A stretch of DNA of 64,000 nt from Gluconacetobacter takamatsuzukensis (GCF_014174275.1 NZ_JABEQK010000006.1:62001-126000); one strand, 5' to 3'. Positions 1-9,692 are shown, numbered from the stretch's first letter. Numbers and translations are program-made. Notes: a model not told the origin generated them from the sequence alone.

Positions 1-667
1 GCATGGCGACCTGCCGCAGTCGGTCCGTTTCTCGACGCTCGAGCGATTCAAGGCCGGCGACCTGAAATTCCTGGTCTGCTCCGACGTCGCGGCCCGCGGC
101 ATCGATATCGGCGGCCTGTCGCATGTCTTCAATTTCGACCTGCCCTTCCATGCCGAAGATTATGTGCACCGGATTGGCCGCACCGGCCGCGCCGGCCGCA
201 CCGGCCACGCCTACAGCCTGGCCTCGCCGCACGACCGGGGCCTGGCCGAGGCGATCGAAGCGCTGATCGGCCACCCGATTCCGCGCCTGGCGGTCGAGGG
301 CGTGACCCAACTCGAATGGTCCGAGGAAGAACGCCCCCGTGGCGGCAAGGGTCGCGGACGCGGCCGGGAGAAGGACGACCGCCGCGGCGGCAAGCCCGCC
401 CGCCCCGCTCCCGCCGCGCCGGTCGAGGCCAGCCCGGCTCCCGAAGCCGCTGCCGCGCCCCCTCCGCCGCCCCCCGCGCGCAAGCCCGCCCCGCCCCGCC
501 ATCATCGGGAGCGCGAGCAGGACGATTCCGCCGCGCACATCAACGGCAACCCGGTTCTCGGCTTCGGCGCCGAGGTTCCGGCCTTCATGCTGCTGCCGCG
601 CCGGCAGTTCACGATCACGCCCTCGGCCGAGGACGAGAGCGCCCACACGGCCGACGAACTGGCCTGA
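1..667 (+). CDS. DEAD-box RNA helicase, C-terminal part (5' end outside window)
   Basis: The reading frame is open from base 2 to the TGA at 665-667, so the start lies upstream of the window. The visible 221 residues begin in helicase domain 2. Motif V (CSDVAARGIDI) and motif VI (YVHRIGRTGRAGR) of superfamily 2 DEAD-box helicases are both intact. After the core comes a low-complexity tail rich in Arg/Gly (RGGKGRGRGR) and then Pro/Ala, typical of RhlE-type helicases that bind structured RNA in ribosome assembly or mRNA decay. The tail ends in an acidic stretch. Assignment to the DEAD-box family is secure; the subfamily (RhlE versus others) is inferred from the tail alone. Confidence 0.93.
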   Translation, partial: HGDLPQSVRFSTLERFKAGDLKFLVCSDVAARGIDIGGLSHVFNFDLPFHAEDYVHRIGRTGRAGRTGHAYSLASPHDRGLAEAIEALIGHPIPRLAVEGVTQLEWSEEERPRGGKGRGRGREKDDRRGGKPARPAPAAPVEASPAPEAAAAPPPPPPARKPAPPRHHREREQDDSAAHINGNPVLGFGAEVPAFMLLPRRQFTITPSAEDESAHTADELA

Positions 668-820
668 CAGCCTGACCGACCCTGCGCGCCGGCAATGATC
701 CAGCCCGCAGGTCCCGTGCCTCGCGGCGGGCGGCCCTCACGGCCGCCCCGCTCCGGCATGCGGAAACACATGACAGGCGCGGCCCATACCGGCGCAGGCC
801 GGCCGGGACAGCTTGGACAC

Positions 821-2110
821 ATGAAACCGATGAACATCGAAATCGATATCAGCGCGCTCGGCGCCGACGGCGACGGCATGGCCCGCATGCCGGACGGCGA
901 ACCGCTGTTCGTCCCCGGCGCCCTGCCGGGCGAGCGTGTGCAGGCCGACCGGATCGACGCCCGCTCGGCCCACCTGCTGTCGGTCCTGCGCCCCAGCCCG
1001 GATCGGGTGGACCCGCCCTGCACCCTGTTCGGACAATGCGGCGGCTGCGCCATCCAGCATTTGTCCCTCCCCGCCGCGCTGGACTGGAAGGCCGAAACGG
1101 TCGTCCACGCCCTGGCGCGCGCCGGCTTTGCCGATCCCCGCGTCACCGCACGGTTCCAGAGTCCGCCCGCCTCCCGGCGCCGCGTCGACCTGGCCATCCG
1201 CCGCCGGCCCGACGGCGTGGCGATCGGCCTGCATGCAAGACGTGGCGACGTCGTCGACCTGACGACCTGCCCGGTCCTCGCCCCTGCCCTGTTCGCCCTG
1301 CTGCCCGCCCTGCGCGACGTCGCCCGCTCGCTGGGCGCGCTGCGGCAGAACGGCGACGTGCTGATCAACCTGCTCGATTCGGGGCCGGACCTGCTGCTGG
1401 CGACCGACGGCCCGCTGGAGCCGAGCGACCGCGCCAAGCTGGCGGAATTCGCGCGCCACCAGCACATCCCCCGCATCGCCTGGCGCCAGGCCGGCACGAC
1501 CGACATACCGGAGACCGCCGCCCAGTCCGGCCCGGTGCATCATGCGTTCTCGGGCGTCACCGTCGCCCCGCCCCCCGGCGCCTTCCTCCAGCCCAGCAGC
1601 GAGGGCGAGGCCGCGATCATCGCGGCGGTCCTGGCGGGATTGCCGCGCAAGCTGGGCCGCCGCGACGCGATCGTCGAACTCTATGCAGGCTGCGGCACCC
1701 TGTCCTTCGCGCTGGCCGAAAAAGCCCGGGTCCTGGCCTTCGAAGGCCACCCCGACGCCGTCGCCGCCCTGCGCCGCGCCACCAGCGGCACCCGAGTCGT
1801 GGCCGAGCAGCGCGACCTGAACCGCCAGCCGATCATGGCCCGCCAGATCGCCGAGGCCGCGGCCGTCGTCCTCGACCCGCCCTATATGGGCGCCGGCGCC
1901 CAGATGGCGCAGATCGTCGACGGCAAGCCGGCCCGGGTCATCTATGTCAGCTGCAACCCGCAGGCGCTGACCCGCGACGCCGCCGGGCTGAAGGCGGCCG
2001 GCTACCAGCTGGACGGGGTCACGGTCATCGACCAGTTCCTGTGGTCGACCGAGGTCGAAGCCGTCTGCGTCTTCAGCGCCCCACCCGCCCCGCGCCGCCG
2101 GACCCGATAA
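821..2110 (+). CDS. SAM-dependent RNA m5U methyltransferase (TrmA/RlmD family)
   Basis: The 429-residue protein should methylate C5 of a uridine in rRNA or tRNA using S-adenosylmethionine. Four cysteines, C67, C73 and C76 in CTLFGQCGGC plus C150 in LTTCPVL, form the 4Fe-4S site of RlmD-like enzymes. Motif I is VELYAGCGTLSF. The catalytic nucleophile is C378 in YVSCNPQALTRD, matching the family SCNP motif. The frame is open from 695, but the peptide before 821 looks non-coding, so I chose the ATG at 821; the ATG at 830 is also possible. It follows the helicase gene on the same strand, which suits a shared role in RNA metabolism. The exact target nucleotide cannot be read from sequence. Confidence 0.88.
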   Translation: MKPMNIEIDISALGADGDGMARMPDGEPLFVPGALPGERVQADRIDARSAHLLSVLRPSPDRVDPPCTLFGQCGGCAIQHLSLPAALDWKAETVVHALARAGFADPRVTARFQSPPASRRRVDLAIRRRPDGVAIGLHARRGDVVDLTTCPVLAPALFALLPALRDVARSLGALRQNGDVLINLLDSGPDLLLATDGPLEPSDRAKLAEFARHQHIPRIAWRQAGTTDIPETAAQSGPVHHAFSGVTVAPPPGAFLQPSSEGEAAIIAAVLAGLPRKLGRRDAIVELYAGCGTLSFALAEKARVLAFEGHPDAVAALRRATSGTRVVAEQRDLNRQPIMARQIAEAAAVVLDPPYMGAGAQMAQIVDGKPARVIYVSCNPQALTRDAAGLKAAGYQLDGVTVIDQFLWSTEVEAVCVFSAPPAPRRRTR

Positions 2111-2162
2111 ACCCCCGGCAGGCACCCGGCCGATACGCCGCACGACGCGAATCGCCCCACAC

Positions 2163-2208
2163 AAAAAAACAGGGCCCAGATCGCCTCAAGCTGAAGCGAC
2201 CCGGGCCC
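2163..2208 (-). terminator. Rho-independent terminator of the M13 peptidase gene
   Basis: Read on the minus strand, GGGCCC (2208-2203) pairs with GGGCCC (2177-2172). An extra GCGA/TCGC pairing lies inside, separated by a small internal loop. The stem is followed by a run of seven T (the A run 2163-2169 on the plus strand). It lies about 60 bases after the peptidase stop at 2266, as expected for an intrinsic terminator of the minus-strand operon. Confidence 0.75.
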
Positions 2209-2265
2209 GATCCGATACGGACACCCTCATTCAAACCGGCCGGGCGCTCCCCGGCCGGCCTCGCA

Positions 2266-4380
2266 TCACCAGATCTTCACGCGGTCCTGCGGCTTGAGAT
2301 AGAGCGTCTGCCCCGCCTTGACGCCCCATGCGGCATACCATGCGTCGATATTGTGCATCGGCATGTTCACGCGCGCGACCGGCGGCGAATGCGGATCGAC
2401 GACGATCTGCTGGTGCATGGCATCGTCCCGCACCTTCTCGCGCCAGACCTGCGCCCAGCCCAGGAATACCCGCTGATCGCCCGTCAGCCCGTCGATCACC
2501 GGGGCCGGCTTGCCGTGCAGCGAGGCATGATAGGCATCCAGCGCCAGCGTCAACCCGCCCAGATCGGCGATATTCTCGCCCATCGTCAGCTTGCCGTTCA
2601 CATGCACGCCCGGCAGCACCTCGAACGCATCGAACTGCGCACCCAGCCGGTCCGCAAGCTTCTGGAACCGCGCCGCATCCTCCTTGGTCCACCAGTCGCG
2701 CAGCCGTCCATGCTCGTCGAACTTGCGGCCTTCGTCATCGAAGGAATGGGTCATCTCATGCCCGATCACCCCACCGATGGCACCGTAATTGATCGCCGGG
2801 TCCGCCTTGGGGTTGAAGAAGGGCGGCTGGAGAATCGCGGCGGGGAACACGATCTCGTCGAACACCGGCATATTGTAGGCATTGACCATTTGCGGGGTCA
2901 TGTCCCACTCGTCGCGATCCACCGGCTTGCCCAGATGCCCCAGCCAGTAACGCCATTCGAAGGCGATGGCCCGCGTGGCATTCCCATACACGTCGCCCTT
3001 GCGGACCGTCAGCGCGCCATAGTCGCGCCACTTGTTGGGATAGCCGATCTGGACGGTGAAATTGTCCAGCTTGCGCAGCGCGGCGGCACGGGTCGCTGCC
3101 CCCATCCAGCTGTTATGTTGCAGCCGGACATGGAAGGCCGCCTTCAGCTCGTCCGTCAGATGGCCCATCTCCACCTTGCTCTCGGGCGGGAAATAGCGCG
3201 CGACATAGACACGGCCGATGGCCCAGCCCATCGCGGAACTCGTCGCCCCCACCGCACGCTTCCAGCGCACGGGCAATTGCGGCTGGCCGGACAGCGTCTT
3301 GCCGTTGAATGCGAACCACGCATCGACAAACGGCTTCGACAGGTCGGGCGCCGCATTATCCGCCAGATGGAAGGCCAGCCAGGCCCGCAGGGTCGCGATA
3401 TCCGCCGCCCCCAGGATCTTCGCCTCCCCCGCAATCGCGTCGGGCTCACCCGCGATCAGCACGCGCTGCGCCAGGCCTTCCTCGGGGATTCCGGTCCCCT
3501 TCAGCCATGTCGCCCAGTCGAAGCCGGGCGCGTCCTTCTGGAGCTGCGCCAGCGTGCGCGGATTATAGCTCTTCTCCGGATCACGCATCTCGTCGCGCGC
3601 CCAGTGAACCTTCGCAATCGCCGTCTCCAGGGTCACGATATCCGCCGCCGCCTGCTTCGCGTCGGGCCAGCCGATCAGGCCGAGCATCGTCTCGACATAG
3701 GCCTGGTACGCGGTCTTCTTCGCGGCGAAGGCCGGCTTGGCGTAATAATCCCGGTCCGGCATGCCCAGCCCCGCCTGGTCGAGGTCCAGCGCATATTGCG
3801 TCGGGTCCTTCGCATCGGGCTGGATCATGAGCGAGAACGGCGAGGTCTGGAACGTCTCCTGCGCCGACGCGACCAGGGCGGCGAAGGACGCGGCATCGTG
3901 CACGGCGCGAATCGCCGCCAGATCGGCCGCCAGCGGCCTGGCGCCCAGCGCCTCGACCCCCGCCTCATCCATGAACGAGGCATAGAACGTGCCGAGCTTG
4001 CCCTCGATCGTGGTGGGGTTCGCCTGCGCCTGGGCCGAGACGTCGTTCAGGATCGCCTGCACCCGCGTGCGCGACAGTTCCGCAAGCTCGTTGAACGGCC
4101 CCCAGCTCGTCCGGTCTGCCGGGATGACCAGATGATCGACATAGGTGCCGTTGGCATAGCCGAAGAAATCGTTGCCCGGCTTCACCGACAGGTTGCGGCC
4201 CGACAGGTCGAAGCCCCACGCGCCCTGCGACGACGCGGGCACGCCCGGCGCCGCGGGGGCCGCCACGGTAGCGGCCCCCGCGCCCGTCCCCGCCAGCATC
4301 CCGGCGAGGCAGGCGGTGCCCAGCAGTATCATGGTCCCGGCACGGCGTTTCGCGACGCCCCGATATTTCGTACGGATCAA
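2266..4380 (-). CDS. M13 family zinc metallopeptidase (neprilysin/PepO-like), exported
   Basis: The 704-residue protein has an N-terminal signal segment (Arg/Lys-rich start, hydrophobic core around residues 17-35, Ala-rich cleavage region). It then has the full M13 peptidase layout. The zinc site is HEMTH at residues 541-545, with the third ligand E602 in ENIADLGG. The substrate-binding NAYN motif is present, and the protein ends in VKIW, the usual position of the M13 C-terminal Trp. M13 enzymes cut short peptides, so a periplasmic or surface oligopeptidase is likely. The gene starts 80 bases after the stop of the TonB receptor gene on the same strand and is followed by a good terminator. It is probably the last gene of the sigma-FecR-receptor operon. 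Confidence 0.93.
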   Translation of the reverse strand: MIRTKYRGVAKRRAGTMILLGTACLAGMLAGTGAGAATVAAPAAPGVPASSQGAWGFDLSGRNLSVKPGNDFFGYANGTYVDHLVIPADRTSWGPFNELAELSRTRVQAILNDVSAQAQANPTTIEGKLGTFYASFMDEAGVEALGARPLAADLAAIRAVHDAASFAALVASAQETFQTSPFSLMIQPDAKDPTQYALDLDQAGLGMPDRDYYAKPAFAAKKTAYQAYVETMLGLIGWPDAKQAAADIVTLETAIAKVHWARDEMRDPEKSYNPRTLAQLQKDAPGFDWATWLKGTGIPEEGLAQRVLIAGEPDAIAGEAKILGAADIATLRAWLAFHLADNAAPDLSKPFVDAWFAFNGKTLSGQPQLPVRWKRAVGATSSAMGWAIGRVYVARYFPPESKVEMGHLTDELKAAFHVRLQHNSWMGAATRAAALRKLDNFTVQIGYPNKWRDYGALTVRKGDVYGNATRAIAFEWRYWLGHLGKPVDRDEWDMTPQMVNAYNMPVFDEIVFPAAILQPPFFNPKADPAINYGAIGGVIGHEMTHSFDDEGRKFDEHGRLRDWWTKEDAARFQKLADRLGAQFDAFEVLPGVHVNGKLTMGENIADLGGLTLALDAYHASLHGKPAPVIDGLTGDQRVFLGWAQVWREKVRDDAMHQQIVVDPHSPPVARVNMPMHNIDAWYAAWGVKAGQTLYLKPQDRVKIW

Positions 4381-4460
4381 ATCGATTCCCCCTGGCGCGC
4401 GGCCGCGCGCCGATTGCGTGTCATGGTCGTCCAGGCCGTGCGAGCCACAAATGCCCGCGC

Positions 4461-7400
4461 TCAGAAATTCGCCTGGACCGTAAGCTGGAACGAACGGCCG
4501 ATGATGCCGTCGAAATAGCGCGAGGTCGAACCCGTATACGGATATTGCGGCCGCGCATCGAACACATTGTTGATATTCAGGTTTGCCACATAATGCTTGA
4601 GGAAGGTGTAGCCAATGGTCGTGTTGAACGTGAAATATTGTTTAAAGGTCGCGATCGAATAGGTATCCGGGGTGACGTTCAGCGCATAATGGCTCTTCCC
4701 GTAATAGATCATCTGCCACTGGAGCATCAGGGGCCCACGGAAATAACTGATATTGGTCGTGAAATTATCGCGCGGATTGCTCGTGTCGCCGACCTGCGCA
4801 TAGGTCTGGCCCAGCAGCGTCTGCTGGTTGAAGAGGTAATGCATGTAATTGACGGTCATCTCGACCGCGCCCGATTTCGGGCCCAGCCCGACATCGTCGA
4901 GCGTCAGGAAGTAATCCAGCCTGGACTGCACGCCGCGCACATGCTGGCTCGCGATATTGTAATAGCCCTCCTTGAAATTCGTGATCTGCCCGGAGGCATC
5001 CCGCGTAAAGGCCGAGCAGTAGGCATTCGGAAAGCTCGTCGAATCGTAGCACGCATCCATGATCTGCGTGATGTCGAGTTGCTGGATCTCGTTCTGGAGG
5101 TCGATATCCAGGAAGTCGGAATTGATGGTCAGCCCGCGCACCCAGCGCGGCTGCAAGGTGACGCCGCCGGTGAAACTGTTCGCCGTCTCGTTCTGCAGAT
5201 GGCGGTTGCCGCCCGAACTGCCCAGTACGGTATAATTGTTGATGTTCGACGTGAAATTGGCGGGCACACCCGCACTGGCGCAATTCGCGCGCCGCGTCGC
5301 CGGATTGGGCCCGGAGGTAATGAATTGCGGCGAGCACGGATCGTTCCCGCTATCGTAAACCGAGCCATCGGGCGCGAACAGTTCCGTAATCGACGGCGCG
5401 CGGAGCGAGCGGGTATAATTGCCGTGGAACACCACATCGCGCACCGGCGCATAGGTGCCCCCCGCGGTCCAGGTCCAGAATCCGCCGGTGATGGAGTTGT
5501 TGACATAGCGCGCCGCCGCATCGCCCGAGAATTCATACACACCGGGAATATGCATCTTCGGGGCGACCAGCGGAACTTCCAGTTCGGCGAAGGCCTCGTG
5601 CGTATGATACTGGCCCGAAACCGGCGAGATCGGAATCGACGTGCCATATTGCTGATAGCTTCCGTCCGCCATGGGCTCGCCGAGGAAGAACGCGCCAGGA
5701 TTGAAGCTCGTCCCCTCCCGCCGATGTTCGTAGCCCAGGTCCCAGCGCACATCCCCCGCCGGCAGCTTGACGACGGTGCTCTTGACCTCGGCCACGATGT
5801 CGAACTGGCTATTGGTCTGCGAGGCCTTGCTCATGGCGGTGATATAGTCGACCGCAGCCTGGTTCGCGGTGCCCGCGCCGAACGGATTCAGCGCCACGCA
5901 GTTCGCATTCTGGGTCGGCAGCGGTGAACTCACATAGCCGGGCGCGCAGCCGATCGACCCGTCGGGCAATCGGACGGCATTCAGCGCATTGACGTAATTC
6001 TGCGTCACGATCTGCGGCTGATAGGTCTGCGACATCGAGCGGCCATAGGTGCCGGTGATGTCCCAGTCGAAATGGCGGCCGGCAAACTCGAAATCGCCGT
6101 TCAGCCCCCCGACGAAGCGGAATGTCTGCGTGTTGGTGGTAAAGGCGCCGGTACCGTAATCGGTATTGGCCCGGGCCATGTAGAACTTGTCGGTCGGCAG
6201 GCCCTGGGCGGCAAGGTTCGAGATGATGGTGGCGCGCTCGGCACTTGTCAGGAACGGGTTGCTGGTGCTCAGCACCAGGTTGCCCTCCTGCGTGCCGTCG
6301 GCGGCCCCCGTCATGGCGTCCCCGAACAGGGCGGTATTGTAGCTGGGCTGGGCGGAAGTATTGAAGGCGCTCGAATTCTGGTACCAGCCCTCGAACTTCG
6401 CCTTCAGGTGATCGGTGATGTCGTAATGGGCCAGCGTGGTCAGGTTCAGCCGCGTCTGGCCGACGATCAGGTTGTCGTAATTGCCGATATTGAACCCGTT
6501 GCCGCCCGATCCGGAAATCGCGTCGCCATTGACCGAACGATAGGCCAGCGGCACCAGCGCCGAGCCCGTCTGGTTGAAGATCAGCGGCCGGCCGGCGGCA
6601 TTGGTCACGCCGGCATAATTCTTGCCATACAGGGTCGGATAGGTATCGGCGGTGACGGGCATGCCCGAATTGGTAAATTCCAGATAGCGCTGGCTGTTTT
6701 GCAGCACATATTGATACGGGCTGTTCGGATTGTTGCTTTGCCCGAAATAATTGCTGTCCCCGCCGCCATATTGCGGCCGCGCGGCACGGGTCAGCGGAAG
6801 CTGGTCGTTATATTCGACATCGAAGACGACACCGCCCCGGTCATGGTCGAAATGCCGCCCGGCCAGCAGCGCGATCTTGGCCGACCCGTCATCGAGCTTC
6901 TGCGAGAAGCCGCCCTGCGCGGTAAATTCCACCCCCTCGAAATCGCTCTTGAGGATAAAGTTCTGCACACCGGCAATCGCGTCCGACCCATAGGCCGGCG
7001 CCCCGCCGACGCTCACCGTCTCGACTTTCTTGATCAGCGAGGTCGGAATGATGGCAAGATCCACCGGCGACCCCGCCACCGTGCCGAAGATCGACGACGA
7101 GGCATCGGAGACGAACCGCATCCCGTCCACCAGCGTCAGCGTGCGCTGCGCGCCCAGGTTGAACATGTCGGCAAAGAACTGGCCCGCCCCATAGGAGCCC
7201 TGGGCCCCCATGTTGGAATTGTCGGGCGCGCCATAGGCCGGGTTTTCACGCAGCAGCGCGGTGCCGACATTGGTATAGCCACGCCGCGCCAGCTGCTCGG
7301 CATCCAGCGTGCTGGTCGGCATGATGTCGGTCAGCGCGGAATGGGCCAGGCGCGAACCGGTCACGACAATGGCTTCCGGGTTCGCCTCCGCCCGCTCCGG

Positions 7401-7799
7401 CGCCACCAGAACGGCGGCATTCGTGGCCTTGATCCCCTCTTCCCGATGCGTGGGCGGCGGCGTCGCGACGATCTTGAGCCCGCCCGACGGCGTCGTGGCA
7501 ACGGCCAGCGCCGTGCCGCGCAGGGCCAGGCTGACCGCCGCCATCTCGCTCATCTGGCCGCTGATCGCCACCGCCTGCCGGCCCGCCACCTGCTCGGGAG
7601 AAAACGCGATGGGTATTCCGGTCTGGGCCGATATCCGCAACAGGGTTCGGGCCAGCGGCGCCGGCGGCAGGGAAAACGCAAAGGATTTCGCCTGGCTGGC
7701 AGAGAGATCGGCGGCTCGGCCGGACGAAACGCCCCCAAGGCACGAGCCCGCGAGCAGGAAAAAGGTGGATATACCGACGAGCCGCTGGTTTCTCTTCAT
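4461..7799 (-). CDS. TonB-dependent receptor with N-terminal STN signalling domain
   Basis: The 1112-residue outer-membrane protein starts at the ATG at 7799, which is preceded by a strong GAGGAAGAG ribosome site; the frame runs 27 codons further upstream without such a site. A signal peptide (residues 1-30) is followed by an STN domain (about 40-100, LARTLLRISAQTGIPIAF). That domain is typical of transducers that contact a FecR-type regulator. Next comes a plug domain (VVTGSRL... LVDGMRFV... GGAPAYGSDAIAGVQNFIL) and a large beta-barrel ending in an aromatic residue (FQLTVQANF). Upstream FecI- and FecR-like genes support cell-surface signalling. The ligand is unknown; the adjacent M13 peptidase hints at a peptide or peptide-containing ligand, but this is inference. 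Confidence 0.93.
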   Translation of the reverse strand: MKRNQRLVGISTFFLLAGSCLGGVSSGRAADLSASQAKSFAFSLPPAPLARTLLRISAQTGIPIAFSPEQVAGRQAVAISGQMSEMAAVSLALRGTALAVATTPSGGLKIVATPPPTHREEGIKATNAAVLVAPERAEANPEAIVVTGSRLAHSALTDIMPTSTLDAEQLARRGYTNVGTALLRENPAYGAPDNSNMGAQGSYGAGQFFADMFNLGAQRTLTLVDGMRFVSDASSSIFGTVAGSPVDLAIIPTSLIKKVETVSVGGAPAYGSDAIAGVQNFILKSDFEGVEFTAQGGFSQKLDDGSAKIALLAGRHFDHDRGGVVFDVEYNDQLPLTRAARPQYGGGDSNYFGQSNNPNSPYQYVLQNSQRYLEFTNSGMPVTADTYPTLYGKNYAGVTNAAGRPLIFNQTGSALVPLAYRSVNGDAISGSGGNGFNIGNYDNLIVGQTRLNLTTLAHYDITDHLKAKFEGWYQNSSAFNTSAQPSYNTALFGDAMTGAADGTQEGNLVLSTSNPFLTSAERATIISNLAAQGLPTDKFYMARANTDYGTGAFTTNTQTFRFVGGLNGDFEFAGRHFDWDITGTYGRSMSQTYQPQIVTQNYVNALNAVRLPDGSIGCAPGYVSSPLPTQNANCVALNPFGAGTANQAAVDYITAMSKASQTNSQFDIVAEVKSTVVKLPAGDVRWDLGYEHRREGTSFNPGAFFLGEPMADGSYQQYGTSIPISPVSGQYHTHEAFAELEVPLVAPKMHIPGVYEFSGDAAARYVNNSITGGFWTWTAGGTYAPVRDVVFHGNYTRSLRAPSITELFAPDGSVYDSGNDPCSPQFITSGPNPATRRANCASAGVPANFTSNINNYTVLGSSGGNRHLQNETANSFTGGVTLQPRWVRGLTINSDFLDIDLQNEIQQLDITQIMDACYDSTSFPNAYCSAFTRDASGQITNFKEGYYNIASQHVRGVQSRLDYFLTLDDVGLGPKSGAVEMTVNYMHYLFNQQTLLGQTYAQVGDTSNPRDNFTTNISYFRGPLMLQWQMIYYGKSHYALNVTPDTYSIATFKQYFTFNTTIGYTFLKHYVANLNINNVFDARPQYPYTGSTSRYFDGIIGRSFQLTVQANF

Positions 7800-7905
7800 C
7801 TCTTCCTCATCATTACGGACTGTTTCGGTGTGTCCGTCACAGGGGATGAGGATCGAGCGGCACAAAGTGATACCGGCCACGAAACTTTTTTTTGCGCGGC
7901 GGCCG

Positions 7906-8772
7906 TTACGTCATGGCATTGATCGTCACGACCCCGAAGGGCAGGTGCCGGACGGAGACAGGAAAGATCTCTTCAAGCTGCAACAGCGAACGCGCGGTAT
8001 CGTTCAGCGAAAACACACCGCTGGCCCGGATACGCGCGGCGCGCGGCGTGATGTAGAGCGACCCGCGACAGTAGGGCGCCAGCCCCGTGACCACCTCGCC
8101 GAGCGTCCCGTTCTCCACGATCAGCATGCCGTTGCGCCACGAGGTCGCAAGCCCCCAGTCGATGGCCCGCTCGCGCGGCCCATCCGGCTCCAGGTCGATG
8201 GCATGGCTGGCCGGCAGGGTCATCTGCGGGCCGCGCATGGGCATGACGGCCAGCGCATCGTCATGAGCCGTCACGATGGTCCGCCCGTCATCGCGCTGGA
8301 CCATGAAATCGCCGGCGCGCGCCCGGATCGTCCCGGCGCGGGTGGCCACCTGAACGAACGGCGACGCCGCATCGGGGCGGCTTTCCACCAGCACCGTTCC
8401 ATGCAGCAGCGTGAAGGCACTCCGCCCCCCGCCGGCGGCGAAGGTGATGGCGCTGCAGGGCGCAAGCGTCGCGGTCGACCGCGCCCCCAGCGCCAGTTGC
8501 TGCGTCTCGCCATGGCGCGTGCGGATATCGGCCCGCAGATCCCCCGACAGAAGGTCCGGCCCGGTCAGCACGCCCCCGACACAGGCCGCGCCCGCGGCCA
8601 CCCCCAGCCCCCGGCGCAGCAGCGTGCGGCGCCTCACCCGGCGCAGATAGACATCCCCCAGCGACTGCCCGCCCAACGTCGCCCGCAGGCGCTCGAGCTG
8701 CTGCTCCACCGAAAGGGACTGGCCGTTTCCGCCCTGCGATGAGTCCGTGGGCCGTTTTGGATCGGAAACCAT
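7906..8772 (-). CDS. FecR-like anti-sigma factor / signal transducer
   Basis: This 288-residue protein has a short cytoplasmic N-terminus, then a basic patch (RRVRRRTLLRRG) and one hydrophobic segment (about 54-72). The FecR domain (about 85-190) includes IRTRHGETQQLALG, GTVLVES and VATRAGTIRARAGDFMV. The C-terminal part resembles the region of FecR that meets the STN domain of a receptor. FecR proteins hold or activate a partner ECF sigma factor according to receptor occupancy. The gene lies 33 bases after the ECF sigma gene and 106 bases before the STN-containing receptor, so the three form the classic sigma-FecR-receptor set. The N-terminal DUF4880 portion seems short. Confidence 0.88.
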   Translation of the reverse strand: MVSDPKRPTDSSQGGNGQSLSVEQQLERLRATLGGQSLGDVYLRRVRRRTLLRRGLGVAAGAACVGGVLTGPDLLSGDLRADIRTRHGETQQLALGARSTATLAPCSAITFAAGGGRSAFTLLHGTVLVESRPDAASPFVQVATRAGTIRARAGDFMVQRDDGRTIVTAHDDALAVMPMRGPQMTLPASHAIDLEPDGPRERAIDWGLATSWRNGMLIVENGTLGEVVTGLAPYCRGSLYITPRAARIRASGVFSLNDTARSLLQLEEIFPVSVRHLPFGVVTINAMT

Positions 8773-8805
8773 GATGCTTTCTATTACGAACAGGAACGCG
8801 GGAAC

Positions 8806-9327
8806 TCAAGGCTTGTCCAGCACGCCCGCGCAGGCGCGTTCGGCGGCGTCGATATATTTCCGCACCATGCTGACCGAGACGTCGAGCCGTGCCGCGATGT
8901 CCTGATGGCGCAGATTGTCGATGCGATAAAAGAAGAATGCCGCCCGCGCCCGTGGCGACACATCCTGCAACGCATGATCCATGTGCTGGAGCAGCTGGAG
9001 GAATTCGTTCTGCTCCTCCGGGCTGGGCGCGGTTTCGGCCGAGGTCGCCCGCAGCGCATCCAGATAGCTGGCCTCCAGCAGGCTGCGCCGCCTCAGTTCC
9101 GAAATCAGCCGCCGCGCCACGACCAGCAGAAAGGCGCGCGGCTCCCGCAGGCTCTCCGCCTGCCGCGATGCGGCCAGGCGGACAAACACTTCGGAGGCGA
9201 TCTCCTCCCCCTTGCTGCGCGAGCCGAGCTGGCGCGCCATGCGCCCGACCAGCCAGCCGAAATGAGACTGGAACAGCCCTGTCAACGGGTCGGGAAGCCG
9301 TGAATGCGTCAGGGGCTGTTTGGTCAT
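8806..9327 (-). CDS. ECF-family RNA polymerase sigma factor (FecI-like)
   Basis: The 173-residue protein has sigma region 2 (about 13-80: FQSHFGWLVGRMARQLGS, then EIASEVFVRL) and region 4 with a helix-turn-helix (about 110-165: LRHQDIAARLDVSVSMVRKYI). It should direct RNA polymerase to the downstream receptor operon when released by the FecR-like protein. I chose the ATG at 9327; an alternative start at 9357 lacks a better ribosome site. The neighbouring fecR-like and receptor genes are co-directional and closely spaced, so all may be one transcript with sigma-dependent autoregulation. Confidence 0.88.
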   Translation of the reverse strand: MTKQPLTHSRLPDPLTGLFQSHFGWLVGRMARQLGSRSKGEEIASEVFVRLAASRQAESLREPRAFLLVVARRLISELRRRSLLEASYLDALRATSAETAPSPEEQNEFLQLLQHMDHALQDVSPRARAAFFFYRIDNLRHQDIAARLDVSVSMVRKYIDAAERACAGVLDKP

Positions 9328-9692
9328 CTTACGTTCACAAGGCAATGCCCGGCGCAACAGTCACCGAATACCGTCGCGGCCCGAATGTATAAATACACAA
9401 ATAAATCGTACAATCATCGAGCCTGTACGACATATGAACGCTTTTCAAGGAGAGTTATGTTCACACATTATTGATATCGTCTAGGCATCATCGTTGACGG
9501 AATGTTGCACGCGGCCTTTCCCGGGAACATTATGCAACGATCCGTCATGAAAATCATAACGGGACTGCAATAGGCAATAGGGCCCGACAGAACAGCACAC
9601 GCTTTTTTCCCGGATGTGTCCTGACGACCACCCGCCCCCCGGGGCGCAATCCATCCGCCGGCATGCAGCCGGCATCATTCGCGGAGTAAAGG
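9328..9692. other. 365-base intergenic region between divergent genes, AT-rich promoter area
   Basis: This region separates the minus-strand sigma gene from the plus-strand exported protein. Its left half is unusually AT-rich for this genome (around 9387-9420). It contains an inverted repeat TCGTAC (9406-9411) / GTACGA (9425-9430) with a 13-base spacer, a plausible regulator site. A strong ribosome-site-like AAGGAG at 9447-9452 precedes an ATG at 9457 that opens only a five-codon frame (MFTHY), so no gene is called. No longer coding signal is visible on either strand. Confidence 0.5.

Noticed and set aside
1036-4518. Very long open frame on the plus strand opposite the M13 peptidase and overlapping the methyltransferase
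   Set aside because: It is a GC-rich antisense frame with Arg/Pro-rich composition and no domain, while the genes on the other frames have full family motifs.
9447-9474. Strong ribosome-site-like AAGGAG followed by an ATG and a five-codon frame (MFTHY)
   Set aside because: Too short to support as a gene and no attenuator structure follows it; recorded in the intergenic note only.
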